Counted from the first letter of the stretch, positions 18,995 to 28,411 are shown. The stretch: 64,000 bases of DNA from Thermodesulfobacteriota bacterium (GCA_034189135.1 JAXHVO010000070.1:30122-94121), one strand, 5' to 3'. A program made the numbers and translations. The notes: generated by a model not told the origin, from the sequence alone.

Positions 18995-20035
18995 TTATTT
19001 TTTCATAGCAGTCTTTTTCCTGGCAGCTTTTGCTACATACAACATTTCGTCTGCTTTTTTTAAAAGCATGTCCGGGTTTTTAATTGACTTGTCTTCAGTG
19101 GATGCAACACCGAAACTGATGGAGACGGGGATTGTGGTTTCTGCTGTACTCAAAGGGTGGCGCATGAAATAATCCTGGAGACGATACATCAGAGTTTTTG
19201 TGCTTGTAGCCGAAGTCTCCGGAAGGATAAAAATGAACTCGTCTCCGGCAAATCTTGCCACCACATCCGTGTCCCTGCTTATATTGAACAATTGATTCGC
19301 CACGTACTTTAGCAGTTCATCGCCCCGATCATGTCCATACATATCGTTCACGCTTTTGAAATCGTCAAGGTCTATAAAAACGACCGAAAGTGTTCTCTTA
19401 TAGCGCTTTTCACGGTTGAACTCCCTTTTGAGTGCACTTTCCATCGCCCTGCGGTTAAGCAAGCCTGTTAACGGGTCGGTGTAGGCGAGAAACTTCAACT
19501 TCTCATGAGCGGTCACATTAGACAAACAAACAGAGACTTTTACTGCCAGTTGCTCAAGGGAACTTGTATCCAGTCCCGGTTTGAAATGTCCGGGTAAAAT
19601 GTGCGCCTGATTTAAACTTCCGATTATCTCTCCGTCAAAAGAAATGGGCGATATGGCAATAGAGCGGATGGTATATCTGTCCTGCCGGGGAATAAGCTCA
19701 GCGAAAGCTTTCAAGTTATCATTAATAAGGATGGGGGTTGTGTTGGTGCCGATCAATTTTAAAAAAGTATTTTTATCAACCACATTCATGTTTTGTTTTA
19801 AGATCTCGGAACTTTCAAGATGTTCTATGAAACGCATGACTTCGCTTTTATCAATAAGGGAAATCCAGACATAAGGCATACTGAATTTCTTTTTGATTTC
19901 ATCCAACAGGGTTTCAAAAAGATCTTTATAATTTAAAATTGAAAGAATTCGCTTTTCAATTTCAAAAAACTTTCGGGTCGTCTCATCGTTCAGCTTAATT
20001 TGCTCGATAAGTTCTTTGTTGCTTTGATTTTGCAT
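18995..20035 (-). CDS. GAF-GGDEF diguanylate cyclase (AGDEF active site)
   Basis: 346 aa, no signal peptide or membrane segment, so cytosolic. Residues about 30-175 look like a GAF sensory domain (ISPISFDGEIIGSLNQ). Residues about 183-345 are a GGDEF domain with DPLTGLLNRRAM, FIDLDDFKSVND and GHDRGDELL. The catalytic loop reads AGDEF (263-267) instead of GGDEF. An intact inhibitory I-site RDTD (254-257) lies five residues upstream. AGDEF enzymes have been reported active in Vibrio, so synthesis of cyclic-di-GMP is likely. The ATG at 20035 has no strong Shine-Dalgarno. A PilZ protein at 48825 is a possible reader. Confidence 0.9.
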   Translation of the reverse strand: MQNQSNKELIEQIKLNDETTRKFFEIEKRILSILNYKDLFETLLDEIKKKFSMPYVWISLIDKSEVMRFIEHLESSEILKQNMNVVDKNTFLKLIGTNTTPILINDNLKAFAELIPRQDRYTIRSIAISPISFDGEIIGSLNQAHILPGHFKPGLDTSSLEQLAVKVSVCLSNVTAHEKLKFLAYTDPLTGLLNRRAMESALKREFNREKRYKRTLSVVFIDLDDFKSVNDMYGHDRGDELLKYVANQLFNISRDTDVVARFAGDEFIFILPETSATSTKTLMYRLQDYFMRHPLSTAETTIPVSISFGVASTEDKSIKNPDMLLKKADEMLYVAKAARKKTAMKK

Positions 20036-20174
20036 AAACTTAGTTTTTTAAAAGTTATTGTTGATTGGTTTGTAACCAGTCGAATTTAATTCGTAAATCT
20101 CTGAGATAGCTATACAAAATATTCTCTACGTTCTCTGTGAACTCAGTTATAATAAAAAACTTTTTACCAGAACG

Positions 20175-21068
20175 TCATTGTTGTTTGGAAATATATCTTA
20201 GCATCTGTCCGGTTACCAGAGCAATAATATCTCTATGCAGAAAATCATCTGGCGCATTTTCCATCAGCATGTCTGTCATTTCTTCCGTGCTCTGGTTTAT
20301 ATCTTTGGTTCGGGCATAAGATGCTTCAAGAACAGCTCTGGCATTTTTGGCGAAATCGATTGATCTGTTCAGGAAACTGCTGGCGTCTTTGCCGGTTCTG
20401 GCGCCATAATGTTCGGCAAGATAAACGTCGATTTCATATCCTGCCATCTTTTCCAGGCTTTCCTGGTATTTGTCAAAATTGGAATTTGCACAGGTGAAAA
20501 TCTGGTCTCCAAAAGGAATTCCTCCAGCATCGGACCCAAACATGGCTTTTTCTTCTGCCACGTAGGCGGCGATGGAACAAGAAGAGTGGCCGGGGACCTC
20601 TATTATTTCAATGGTCAGGTCACCGCATGGAATTTTATCCCCTTCTTTAACCACCTCTTCCACCTGGATTCCTGAGAACCCGAGTCCCAGGTCTTTGGCC
20701 TGATCCTCCCTTTCCTTTTCCTTTAAAAGTGCCTGATTCATAAATTGAATGGCTTCTATCACCTTAGGGGCAGCCAACAGTTCTTTTGCCCTTTGAGATG
20801 CTGTGATCTTGGCCCACGGCCAGTGTTTTTTTAAAAAAGGAACCACCCCGCAGTGATCAAAATGGGAATGCAAAATAAAGATTCGCTTTATCCTCTCTTC
20901 TTCAATTTGAAATTGCTTAAGCTGCTCAATCATTTCCGGAACCATATGGACCATGCCGCCGCCCAAAACGGCGTATTCATCTTTCCCTTTTAGAATATAA
21001 ACAGATGATTCGTTAACACCCAGCAGCAGAATTCTATCGGTCACTTTCCCGGGGTTGGTGATTACCAT
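20175..21068 (-). CDS. Metallo-beta-lactamase-fold hydrolase
   Basis: 297 aa. The MBL-fold metal motif HSHFDH is at residues 67-72 (HxHxDH), with a further His in VPGHSSCS, an Asp in FGSDAGG and a late His in LAEHYG, giving the expected set of ligands. It lacks a signal peptide. The substrate cannot be told from sequence; the GloB/RNase Z-like superfamily is broad and the arrangement fits a thioester or lactone hydrolase. AAAAGGAG precedes the ATG on the minus strand. It is upstream of the GGDEF gene on the same strand with a 139-nt gap, and divergent from the first TRAP operon. Confidence 0.85.
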   Translation of the reverse strand: MVITNPGKVTDRILLLGVNESSVYILKGKDEYAVLGGGMVHMVPEMIEQLKQFQIEEERIKRIFILHSHFDHCGVVPFLKKHWPWAKITASQRAKELLAAPKVIEAIQFMNQALLKEKEREDQAKDLGLGFSGIQVEEVVKEGDKIPCGDLTIEIIEVPGHSSCSIAAYVAEEKAMFGSDAGGIPFGDQIFTCANSNFDKYQESLEKMAGYEIDVYLAEHYGARTGKDASSFLNRSIDFAKNARAVLEASYARTKDINQSTEEMTDMLMENAPDDFLHRDIIALVTGQMLRYISKQQ

Positions 21069-21239
21069 TTCATTCTCCTTTTTTTTGTTGAATTTTTCCC
21101 TTTATGAAAATAACGATTCATAAAGCATCTGTCAAAAAATTTCAATCACATATCAATGACCGTATCAAAGGAATCATAAAAAATCGTCACAATGCCTTAG
21201 ATGGGGTTTTAAATGACGCCATCAGCATTAGAACAAAGA

Positions 21240-21302
21240 AAAAGTAGACCTGGATCGGAGCTACTTTTCTCTTGACAAAATAGGATGTAGCTGCAATATA
21301 GC
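21240..21302 (+). promoter_or_regulatory. Promoter region of the first TRAP operon, with hairpin and GTAGC repeats
   Basis: An inverted repeat AAAAGTAG/CTACTTTT (21240-21247 with 21261-21268) is followed by TTGACA (21272-21277). About 17 nt later is AATATA/CAATAT. Two GTAGC-like pentamers (21287-21291 and 21298-21302) are spaced exactly 11 nt apart around the -10. The same layout stands upstream of the second TRAP operon (30273-30304). The 306-nt gap between the MBL gene and dctP has no other feature seen. Confidence 0.6.
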
Positions 21303-21374
21303 TTTTAATCATCTTTGGCAAATGAATGAAGTTTAGTAAATTGTTGTAACAACTAATTTCAAAAGGAGGCGTAG

Positions 21375-22457
21375 ATGGCATTAAAAAGATTGGTAATTGT
21401 TATTTTGGTATGTATGGTTAGCTTTGGTTTGCTGGTTGGTCCGGCAATGGCAAAAAAGAAACCATCTCTGGATGCATGGAAAGCTAAATTTGATCCTTCA
21501 ACTGCAAAATACAAATGCATAGTTTCCAATGTGTCCCATCCGGTGCTTAAGGGGACTTACGCCGGGTTTGCCATTCGGGACGAACTGTGGAAAAGGACGA
21601 ACGGCCAGATTTATGTCGATTACAAGCCATTTTCCATGCTTGGCGGAGAGGTGGAGGTTTTAAACCAATTGCAGATGGGCGCCATCCAGGGTATGGGCTG
21701 TAGTTCTGTGGCATCGACAAATCTGGGTCCCAGATTCGGTCTGGTAAACCTGCCCTTTCTGATTAATTCTTTTGATAAATTGGACAAATTTGTCAAAAGC
21801 GGAAAGCTTTTTGATCATTTCATGATGGCCATGGATCATCAGGGTATCATAGGTATTGATATCAGTAGTTATGGTAATTATGGCTGGGCAACGACCATAC
21901 CGGTTAAAACTATTGCAGACGCTAAAAAGGTTAAATTTCGTATTGCTGAGGCAGCGGTTAACAAGCTGTCTTACAAGGCATGGGGATTCAATCCTGTGGT
22001 TATGCCATGGCCTGATGTACCTGTAGCACTTAAGCAGGGGGTTATTACAGGTCTTGATCATACACTTACAGTGTGCAGTGTTACCAAGAAATTTGAGGTG
22101 GCTAAGTATTATACACAGCTTAATTATGCCCAGGGCCTTTTCATTTGGATCTTTAATAAGGCATGGTATAACAAACTTCCCAAGGACCTTCAAAAAATAT
22201 TCAAAGAGACCGTGCATGATGTATGCGCAAAGGCCCGTAAGGCGGATATACAACAGGAAGCGGATCAGATTAAAGCGGCAACGGAGAAATATGGTGTAAA
22301 ATTCTTTAAATTGTCTGATAAAGAAATGAGGAGCTTGGCCAAAAAGTCAAATTCGGTTCACAAAAAATTTGCTCCTGAAATCAACAAGCTTTACAAAGGG
22401 GACAAATACCGACCTAAAAATTACCTGAAAGAAGTTCAGAAATATATGGGCTATTAG
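21375..22457 (+). CDS. TRAP transporter substrate-binding protein (DctP family)
   Basis: 360 aa. A signal peptide runs to about residue 26 (hydrophobic LVIVILVCMVSFGLLVGPAMA, cut before KKK), so the mature protein is periplasmic. The body has the DctP-type fold with GYAGFAIRDELWKRTNGQ-like sequence near the start and the ligand-site arginine in KVKFRIAEAA. It binds an organic acid, probably a carboxylate, and passes it to the DctQM permease. AAAGGAGG sits ideally before the ATG. A strong hairpin follows the gene, then dctQ and dctM. The substrate is unknown. Confidence 0.92.
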   Translation: MALKRLVIVILVCMVSFGLLVGPAMAKKKPSLDAWKAKFDPSTAKYKCIVSNVSHPVLKGTYAGFAIRDELWKRTNGQIYVDYKPFSMLGGEVEVLNQLQMGAIQGMGCSSVASTNLGPRFGLVNLPFLINSFDKLDKFVKSGKLFDHFMMAMDHQGIIGIDISSYGNYGWATTIPVKTIADAKKVKFRIAEAAVNKLSYKAWGFNPVVMPWPDVPVALKQGVITGLDHTLTVCSVTKKFEVAKYYTQLNYAQGLFIWIFNKAWYNKLPKDLQKIFKETVHDVCAKARKADIQQEADQIKAATEKYGVKFFKLSDKEMRSLAKKSNSVHKKFAPEINKLYKGDKYRPKNYLKEVQKYMGY

Positions 22458-22475
22458 CCATAATTTTTTGAAATA

Positions 22476-22506
22476 AATAAAGGGGGCTAATAAAAGCCCC
22501 TTTATT
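22476..22506 (+). terminator. Attenuating hairpin between dctP and dctQ
   Basis: AATAAAGGGGGC pairs with GCCCCTTTATT (22476-22487 with 22496-22506) with an 8-nt loop, followed by GCTTTTTAAA. It lies between the binding-protein gene and the permease genes, so it probably lets most transcripts stop after dctP and gives an excess of binding protein. Confidence 0.75.
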
Positions 22507-22572
22507 GCTTTTTAAATACCCTGTCTTTTTTGATGGGGTAATTATTTACAAAGTGCGTTAAAGGATTATCCT

Positions 22573-23076
22573 ATGTTAGGAAAGATTCTGGACTTTTTAG
22601 ACAAGATATTGACCTTTTTTGAGGAGTGGACGCTTTTTATTACTGTAATGGTAGCGTTGATTGCACTCTTTTTTAACGTGGTTTTAAGATACGGGTTTAA
22701 TTATTCCCTGGCCTGGTCGGAGGAACTGGTCAGAGAGGTGATTATTTACACCACTTTTATCGGCTGCAGCGCTGCTGTAAAAAATCGTTCCATGATCAAA
22801 ATTGATGCTTCTGTTCAGCTTTTACCCAAGCTGAAAATGTCGCTGACTTATTTCAGTAATTTTGTAACCATAATCTTTTCAGGCATGATGATTTATTATG
22901 GCTGGCTCATGGTAGCGCTTCAGGTGCGTACACATCAAAAGACCATTATCATGCAGATCCCACTGGCATATCTTTACGCAATACTGCCGCTTATGGGGAT
23001 AATGATGCTGATTCGCACCATCCAGGTTATCCATCAGGACTTTACCGAACAACGGGCCAAGAAATCACCGGAATAA
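22573..23076 (+). CDS. TRAP transporter small permease (DctQ family)
   Basis: 167 aa with four predicted membrane helices. The family pattern includes the first helix followed by LRYGFNYSLAWSEELVREVIIYTTFIGCSAA. DctQ pairs with the large DctM permease to form the sodium-driven membrane part. AAAGGA precedes the ATG. dctM starts 46 nt after its stop. Confidence 0.9.
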   Translation: MLGKILDFLDKILTFFEEWTLFITVMVALIALFFNVVLRYGFNYSLAWSEELVREVIIYTTFIGCSAAVKNRSMIKIDASVQLLPKLKMSLTYFSNFVTIIFSGMMIYYGWLMVALQVRTHQKTIIMQIPLAYLYAILPLMGIMMLIRTIQVIHQDFTEQRAKKSPE

Positions 23077-23122
23077 TAAAAAAGATAGTTTCGAGTTTGT
23101 TCACTTAAAGGAGATCCAGTTT

Positions 23123-24418
23123 ATGGAATTCAGTCACCTTATTATCCTGCTGATTCTTTTAGGATGCATGGCAACCTATATTCCTGTGTTCATGTGCCTT
23201 TTCTTTACAGCGGTACTGGGATTTATTTTTTTTACCGACCTGCCGCCTCTCCTTCTTGCCCAAAGCCTCTTCAGGAGTATGGACAAGTTCGCCCTTGTTG
23301 TTGTTCTCTTCTTTATATTATGCGGCAATATTATGACAGCCGGCACTATTGTGGAAAAGCTTATCAAAGTTGCAAATTCACTTGTGAGCTGGCTTCCCGG
23401 CGGTCTTGGCATGGCCGGTGTTTTAGCATGCGGGCTGTTCGGTGCCATCTCAGGCTCAACAGTAGCAACTGTGGTGGCCCTGGGCGGATTTATGATTCCG
23501 GCTCTCCTCGATAACGGATACCCGGAAAAATACACTCTTGGTCTTATGACCACATCTCCTAATCTGGGTGTGATTATTCCTCCGAGTATCGGGATGATTC
23601 TTTACAGCATGATCAGCAATGTATCTTTGGAAGGGCTGTTTTTGACCGGCTTTCTCCCCGGGATTTTGATCATTCTGGGCACATGTTTTTATTCTTATTT
23701 CTTTTTTAGAAAAAAGAAAGAAATCGTTCGTATGCCGGTACCAAGTAACAGGGAAGTTCTGGCTGTATTAAAAGAAGGATTCTGGTCACTCATGTTGCCA
23801 ATTATTATCTTTGGCGGGATTTTTTCCGGTGCTTTCACTGCCAATGAAGCCGCTGTTGTGGCCTGTGTCTATGCCTTTATTGTGGAGATTTTTATACACA
23901 AATCCATGAAACTGAGCCAGGCAAAAAAGATTACAGTCAATTCTGCCGTGACATCTGCAACTCTTTTGATCATCGTGGCAGGGGCTACCTGCTTTGGACG
24001 GCTCCTCACTCTCGAAGATATCCCAGGAAAGATCACCGAAGCCGTGCTTGCAGCAATCAGCTCACCTGTTGTTTTCCTTTTAGCTATGAATGTTCTGCTT
24101 ATTTTTATAGGTATGTTCATGGATATCATTTCTGCAACAATGATCCTGGGTCCTGTATTTTTGCCCATGCTGGATGCATTTAATATAAGCTGGATGCATT
24201 TTGGTTTGATTATGACGGTAAACCTTGGTATCGGGTATTGTACACCTCCCATGGGAGTCAGTTTATACATTACAGGAGCTATTGCCAACAGGGATATTGT
24301 CTATGTGTCCAAGGCTGTCATGCCGTTTATCGCTATACAAATTGCCGTATTGCTTTTTATGACATACATGCCTGATGCGGTTTTATGGCTACCAAAGGTT
24401 ATGGGTTTCTTGGAATAA
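23123..24418 (+). CDS. TRAP transporter large permease (DctM family)
   Basis: 431 aa with about twelve hydrophobic segments, the standard size for DctM. Family markers include FGAISGSTVATVVALGGFMIPALL and the repeat-like LGVIIPPSIGMILY and GYCTPPMGVSLY, which form the two re-entrant loops of the transport core. AAAGGAGATCC precedes the ATG. It completes the first TRAP unit; the ACT-domain gene follows at 43 nt and is probably co-transcribed. Confidence 0.95.
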   Translation: MEFSHLIILLILLGCMATYIPVFMCLFFTAVLGFIFFTDLPPLLLAQSLFRSMDKFALVVVLFFILCGNIMTAGTIVEKLIKVANSLVSWLPGGLGMAGVLACGLFGAISGSTVATVVALGGFMIPALLDNGYPEKYTLGLMTTSPNLGVIIPPSIGMILYSMISNVSLEGLFLTGFLPGILIILGTCFYSYFFFRKKKEIVRMPVPSNREVLAVLKEGFWSLMLPIIIFGGIFSGAFTANEAAVVACVYAFIVEIFIHKSMKLSQAKKITVNSAVTSATLLIIVAGATCFGRLLTLEDIPGKITEAVLAAISSPVVFLLAMNVLLIFIGMFMDIISATMILGPVFLPMLDAFNISWMHFGLIMTVNLGIGYCTPPMGVSLYITGAIANRDIVYVSKAVMPFIAIQIAVLLFMTYMPDAVLWLPKVMGFLE

Positions 24419-24460
24419 AAAATAAACTAATCATGAAAAACATTTATTGCGGAGGTTTTC

Positions 24461-24892
24461 ATGAAGCTAAAGCAAATAGTAATATCTATTGAAAATTCAC
24501 CCGGACGCCTTTTAGAAGTTACGAGAACTCTTGGTGAAGCCGGAATTAATTTAAGGGCGTTGAATCTGGTAGATACCGGTGCCTTTGGCCAGCTTCGGCT
24601 TCTGGTTTCCGATATAGTTTCCGCCAGGCGAATTTTGATGGAAATGCAAATTCCTGCATTTGTAAATGAGGTCATTGCGGCTGAAATTGAAGATAAACCG
24701 GGAAGCCTGGCCAAGTTGCTTGAACCGCTCGGAGAGGTCAATATAAACGTGGTTTTCATGTATGCGTTTATAGGTTTTTCATCCGAAAAGGCGGTAATGA
24801 TTTTTCGTTTCAGTGATAACGACAAAGCCATCGAGGTTCTTCAGGCCGGCGGAATAAAGCTGCTTGATGCCAAAGCCTTTGGAATTCTATAA
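24461..24892 (+). CDS. Tandem ACT-domain protein
   Basis: 143 aa made of two ACT domains: residues about 4-68 (IVISIENSPGRLLEVTRTLGEAGINLRALN) and 70-140 (AAEIEDKPGSLAKLLEPLGEVNINVVFMY). Each has the family D/N-x-P-G-x-L turn. Such stand-alone pairs bind amino acids and are regulatory. It lies right after dctM, same strand, with GCGGAGG before the ATG. Such proteins also occur beside phenylacetate-CoA ligase genes in related organisms, but none is adjacent here. The amino acid sensed is unknown. Confidence 0.88.
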   Translation: MKLKQIVISIENSPGRLLEVTRTLGEAGINLRALNLVDTGAFGQLRLLVSDIVSARRILMEMQIPAFVNEVIAAEIEDKPGSLAKLLEPLGEVNINVVFMYAFIGFSSEKAVMIFRFSDNDKAIEVLQAGGIKLLDAKAFGIL

Positions 24893-24954
24893 AGATTGAA
24901 AAGACAATTTATCTTCCTTGCCTTTTAAAAAATAATGTAGCCATTAACAGTTGT

Positions 24955-25033
24955 CGGTTTACAGTTCTCAGTTTTTCAATGAATTTGTGATGCCTTTCGT
25001 TTATTTCAACGGTGAACCGCTAACTGTAAACCG
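24955..25033. repeat. Inverted repeat between the ACT gene and the kinase gene
   Basis: CGGTTTACAGTT (24955-24966) and AACTGTAAACCG (25022-25033) form a perfect 12-bp inverted repeat with a 55-nt spacer. A further partial copy of the unit (GTAAACCG, CGGTTAC) lies just beyond. It is A/T-rich without a T run, so it looks like a dispersed repeat and not a terminator. Confidence 0.6.
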
Positions 25034-25146
25034 TGATCGGTTACAATAATAGGCATACCTTCCAATTCAAACCAGATGATAACGATCATTTGCCTTGCGA
25101 AAAAATATCTGCCACTGATTTATTCTGATTTAGATTGTGATAAACC

Positions 25147-27549
25147 ATGAAGAAAAAACCAGATTCAAATTTGAAATCCAGAAAGCGAAATTCTGGACTA
25201 ATGCAAATGAACGAACCTCTATCAAACCATCCTGTCAGAAACGAAGAACTTGAAATCGAGCGGGATCGTTATCGGGTATTTATCGAAGATGTGGCGGATG
25301 GCTTTTTCGAAACCAACCTTCGGGGGAATTTTATTTTTTTTAACGATGCCATGTGCCGTATTTTCGGGTTTTCGCGAGAAGAGATCAAAGACCGTAATTT
25401 TCGGGAATTCATGGATGAAAAAAATGCGCAAGTTGCCTATGAGAGCTTTAACAAGCTCTATAGCAGCGGCAAAGGTGTGACGGACATTATATGGGAGATT
25501 AATAGAAAAAACGGACAGATCTGTATCTTGGAGATTTCTTCTAACCTGATTATTGATAAAAATGGCGAAAAAACCGGGTTTAGGGGCATTGCCCGCGATG
25601 TGACCGAAAAGCACCTGGCCCAAAAGCGTGCCATCGAGTCTGAACAACTTGCCCAGAAACAGTATGAGGCAAGTCGCCGTGCTGAAAATCGCTACCGCGC
25701 GTTCCTTAAATTTTTGCCTGATCCGGTTTTTGTTTTCAACCTGGACAGCACGGTGGTTTATTTGAACCCTGCTTTTGAGAAAGTTTTTGGGTGGAACCTT
25801 AAGGAACTGAAAGGCAAGCAGATTCCCTTTGTCCCCTATTTTTTAAAGGAAGAGACACGTCAGGGAATTCAGAATCTGCTTGAAGAAAAGGTCGTTAACA
25901 ACTTTGAAACGAAAAGATTGACCAAAGACGGGCGATTGCTTGATATCATCATTGACGGTGCCGTTTTTTTGGATGAAAATAAAAAACCGGCCGGCCAGGT
26001 GATCACCCTCAGGGATGTGACACAGGAAAAGCGGATTGCTTTGAGCAATCAAACCCTGTTTCGAATTGCAAAGGCGCTCCATCACTACCGGGGTCTGGAT
26101 GGACTGTTGGCTTTCATTACCAAAGAAACTCAAAATCTGATCGCTGTGGAAGGATCGTCCGTTATTCTGCTTGATGAAGAGAAAAAAGAGTTTTATTTTT
26201 TTGCAGCCACTTATGATGACAAGGTAGCAGGAAAAAAGTTTAAAGAGATCCGGTTTCCGGTAGATAAAGGAGTGGCAGGACAGGTCTACAGGACAGGGAA
26301 ACCGTTGATTGTCTCGGATACATCTAAAAGTCGGTATTTTTTCCATGGGGTGGATGAAAAATCAGATTATCAGACCAGAAACATGGTTGACGTCCCCATA
26401 AAGATTCAGGACCGGATGATCGGTGTGTTGTGCGCCGTTAATAAAAAAGAAGGGGAATTTGATCAGACGGATGTTGATTTGATGAGTACCATTGCAAATA
26501 CTGCCGCCCTTCCCATTGAAAATGCCAGGATTAACCAGGAACTCAAACGTTCTTACGAGGAGGTAAAGAGCTTAAACCGAGCAAAAGATCGGGTCATTCA
26601 TCATCTTTCCCATGAACTAAAAACACCGATTTCCGTTATGTCCGCCTCTATGGGTCTTTTGCAAAAAAGGCTTTCGGCGCTTAAGGATCGGAGCTGGGAA
26701 AATATTTTCACTAGAGCGAAAAGAAACATCAATCGTATTCTTGACATGCAATGCGTGATAGAAGATATCCTGCGAGAAAGAAATTACAAAACATACCATA
26801 TGCTTTCCACCCTCCTTGACGCATGTACTGATGAACTGGAGGTGTTGATATCTGAGGAACTGGGCAAAGAGGATGCGGTTAAAAAGATACGACGGCGCAT
26901 TGAGGAACTGTTTGGACCCCGAGAATCTATTCCCCAACAAATAAGGCTGAATGACTTTATCAGTGATAAGATTGAGAAGCTGCGACCAATGTTTGCCCAC
27001 CGTAGGTGTCAACTGATAACAAAAGTGGAACCGGTTCAACTGATATCCATTCCTCCGGATGTCCTGGGGAAGATCGTAGCGGGTTTGATTCGGAACGCGG
27101 TGGAAAATACACCGGATTCAGGGAGAATTGAAGTGACGGTAAGTCAGGGAAATACAGGACCAGAATTTACCGTAAAAGACTTCGGTGTTGGGATCACCGA
27201 TGAAAACCAGCGGCTTATTTTTGATAATTATTTTACCACTTACGAAATCATGAACTATTCATCCCGGAAACCTTATGATTTTATGGCTGGCGGCAAAGGG
27301 TTTGATTTGCTTCGCATAAAGATATTTTCCGAAAGGTACAATTTCAAACTAGAGATGGTTTCCACCCGGTGTGGTTTTATTCCCCAACAAGAAGATTTTT
27401 GTGTTGGCAATGTGAATGATTGTGAGCATATAAAAAGCCAAAAAGACTGTTTAAATTCAGGGGGAACAACAATGACCATAAAGTTTCCACCTGTCGAACA
27501 GGGGTCTTTAAGTGATAATAGTGGATTAAACAATGAAACAAATAAATAA
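25147..27549 (+). CDS. PAS-PAS-GAF sensor histidine kinase with Cys-rich ATP lid
   Basis: 800 aa, no membrane segment, so a cytosolic kinase. In order: PAS (about 35-150), PAS (about 175-295), GAF (about 305-450), HisKA with H-box HELKTP (His489), then an unusually long linker, and a HATPase domain from about 630 (N-box GLIRNAVENTP; DFGVGITDENQ; G-rich GGKGFDLL). After the G box comes an insert holding Cys742, Cys752, Cys759 and Cys768 before the final SGGTTMTIKFP, which could bind a metal or sense redox state. The ATG has no clear Shine-Dalgarno and the true start may differ slightly. The next kinase gene overlaps its end by 17 nt. Confidence 0.9.
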   Translation: MKKKPDSNLKSRKRNSGLMQMNEPLSNHPVRNEELEIERDRYRVFIEDVADGFFETNLRGNFIFFNDAMCRIFGFSREEIKDRNFREFMDEKNAQVAYESFNKLYSSGKGVTDIIWEINRKNGQICILEISSNLIIDKNGEKTGFRGIARDVTEKHLAQKRAIESEQLAQKQYEASRRAENRYRAFLKFLPDPVFVFNLDSTVVYLNPAFEKVFGWNLKELKGKQIPFVPYFLKEETRQGIQNLLEEKVVNNFETKRLTKDGRLLDIIIDGAVFLDENKKPAGQVITLRDVTQEKRIALSNQTLFRIAKALHHYRGLDGLLAFITKETQNLIAVEGSSVILLDEEKKEFYFFAATYDDKVAGKKFKEIRFPVDKGVAGQVYRTGKPLIVSDTSKSRYFFHGVDEKSDYQTRNMVDVPIKIQDRMIGVLCAVNKKEGEFDQTDVDLMSTIANTAALPIENARINQELKRSYEEVKSLNRAKDRVIHHLSHELKTPISVMSASMGLLQKRLSALKDRSWENIFTRAKRNINRILDMQCVIEDILRERNYKTYHMLSTLLDACTDELEVLISEELGKEDAVKKIRRRIEELFGPRESIPQQIRLNDFISDKIEKLRPMFAHRRCQLITKVEPVQLISIPPDVLGKIVAGLIRNAVENTPDSGRIEVTVSQGNTGPEFTVKDFGVGITDENQRLIFDNYFTTYEIMNYSSRKPYDFMAGGKGFDLLRIKIFSERYNFKLEMVSTRCGFIPQQEDFCVGNVNDCEHIKSQKDCLNSGGTTMTIKFPPVEQGSLSDNSGLNNETNK

Positions 27550-28360
27550 CAAACAAAAAAATGCTAAACCCGATTCCCCGCAGCACTTCTTTCGTGAAAT
27601 AGAAGTCGAGTTTTTGATCCATGAGTTAAAAGACCCTGTTTCAATTATTGAGACAGGTGTTCGCACTCTCCTGGAGAAAAGAGATAAATTTGGCACACTG
27701 TCATCCCGCCAGGAAAAGACCCTGAAACGTATTTTGCGAAACTCCAATAAAGCCCGTGCCATGTTGAATAGCTTACTGGAGATCGGAAGATCTGAAGCAG
27801 GCAGTTTTTACTGTTGTCATTTTCAGCCGGAAAAGACTGCCTACGTTATATTGATGGATGCTTTGGGGACCATTGGGGGGAATATTTGTGAGCAGTTCAG
27901 GACATGCAGCGAAGAAAGAGAAGCTGTTGAATTATTATCGCGTCACGGGATTTTTCTTGATATTGCTCCTCAGGTGACGGATATTAAGATGTATCAGGAT
28001 GAAACAAAATTCAGGCAGATTGTGGGAAATCTGATAAAAAATGCGCTTCATTACCGTAAAGAGCGGATTGAAATAAAAGTGGATATCAAAAAAGATCATC
28101 TGATTGTTGATGTTATAGACGATGGCCCCGGCATTGATCCTGAGCATCACCAGGTAATCTTTCAACGTTATAAACAGGTGAAGGAATCTTCCGCATCTCC
28201 GCGGGGGGGGCACGGGCTGGGTCTGGCAGGAGCGCTCATTATGGCAAGGTGCCTTGGAGGGGATATAGAACTAAAAAGTAAAAAGGGAAAAGGGGCCAAC
28301 TTCAGGCTGCTTCTTCCGGTTTCCTTTAAAAACGACGATGAGGAAAGAGGACGGCTTTAA
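27533..28360 (+). CDS. Short sensorless histidine kinase
   Basis: 275 aa with no recognisable sensor domain and no membrane helix. The H-box is HELKDPVSIIETG with His30 close to the N-terminus. The ATPase domain has N-box NLIKNALHYR, D-box DDGPGIDPEH and G-box GGHGLGLAGALIMARCLGG. It overlaps the upstream kinase by 17 nt, and the response regulator follows after 51 nt. Lacking its own input domain, it may act in a relay or form a mixed dimer with the upstream kinase; that is inference. Confidence 0.88.
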   Translation: MKQINNKQKNAKPDSPQHFFREIEVEFLIHELKDPVSIIETGVRTLLEKRDKFGTLSSRQEKTLKRILRNSNKARAMLNSLLEIGRSEAGSFYCCHFQPEKTAYVILMDALGTIGGNICEQFRTCSEEREAVELLSRHGIFLDIAPQVTDIKMYQDETKFRQIVGNLIKNALHYRKERIEIKVDIKKDHLIVDVIDDGPGIDPEHHQVIFQRYKQVKESSASPRGGHGLGLAGALIMARCLGGDIELKSKKGKGANFRLLLPVSFKNDDEERGRL

Positions 28361-28411
28361 ATAGGGTTACGAATTCACAGGAGTGATACAATATATAAAG
28401 GAGGAGCTGAA

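Noticed and set aside
21660..22253. Minus-strand frame of 197 aa opposite dctP
   Set aside because: Shadow frame; Cys/His-rich composition without a pattern and no neighbouring gene in that direction.
23164..23514. Plus-strand frame of 116 aa inside dctM
   Set aside because: Out-of-frame shadow, Cys/Arg-rich, with no independent signal.
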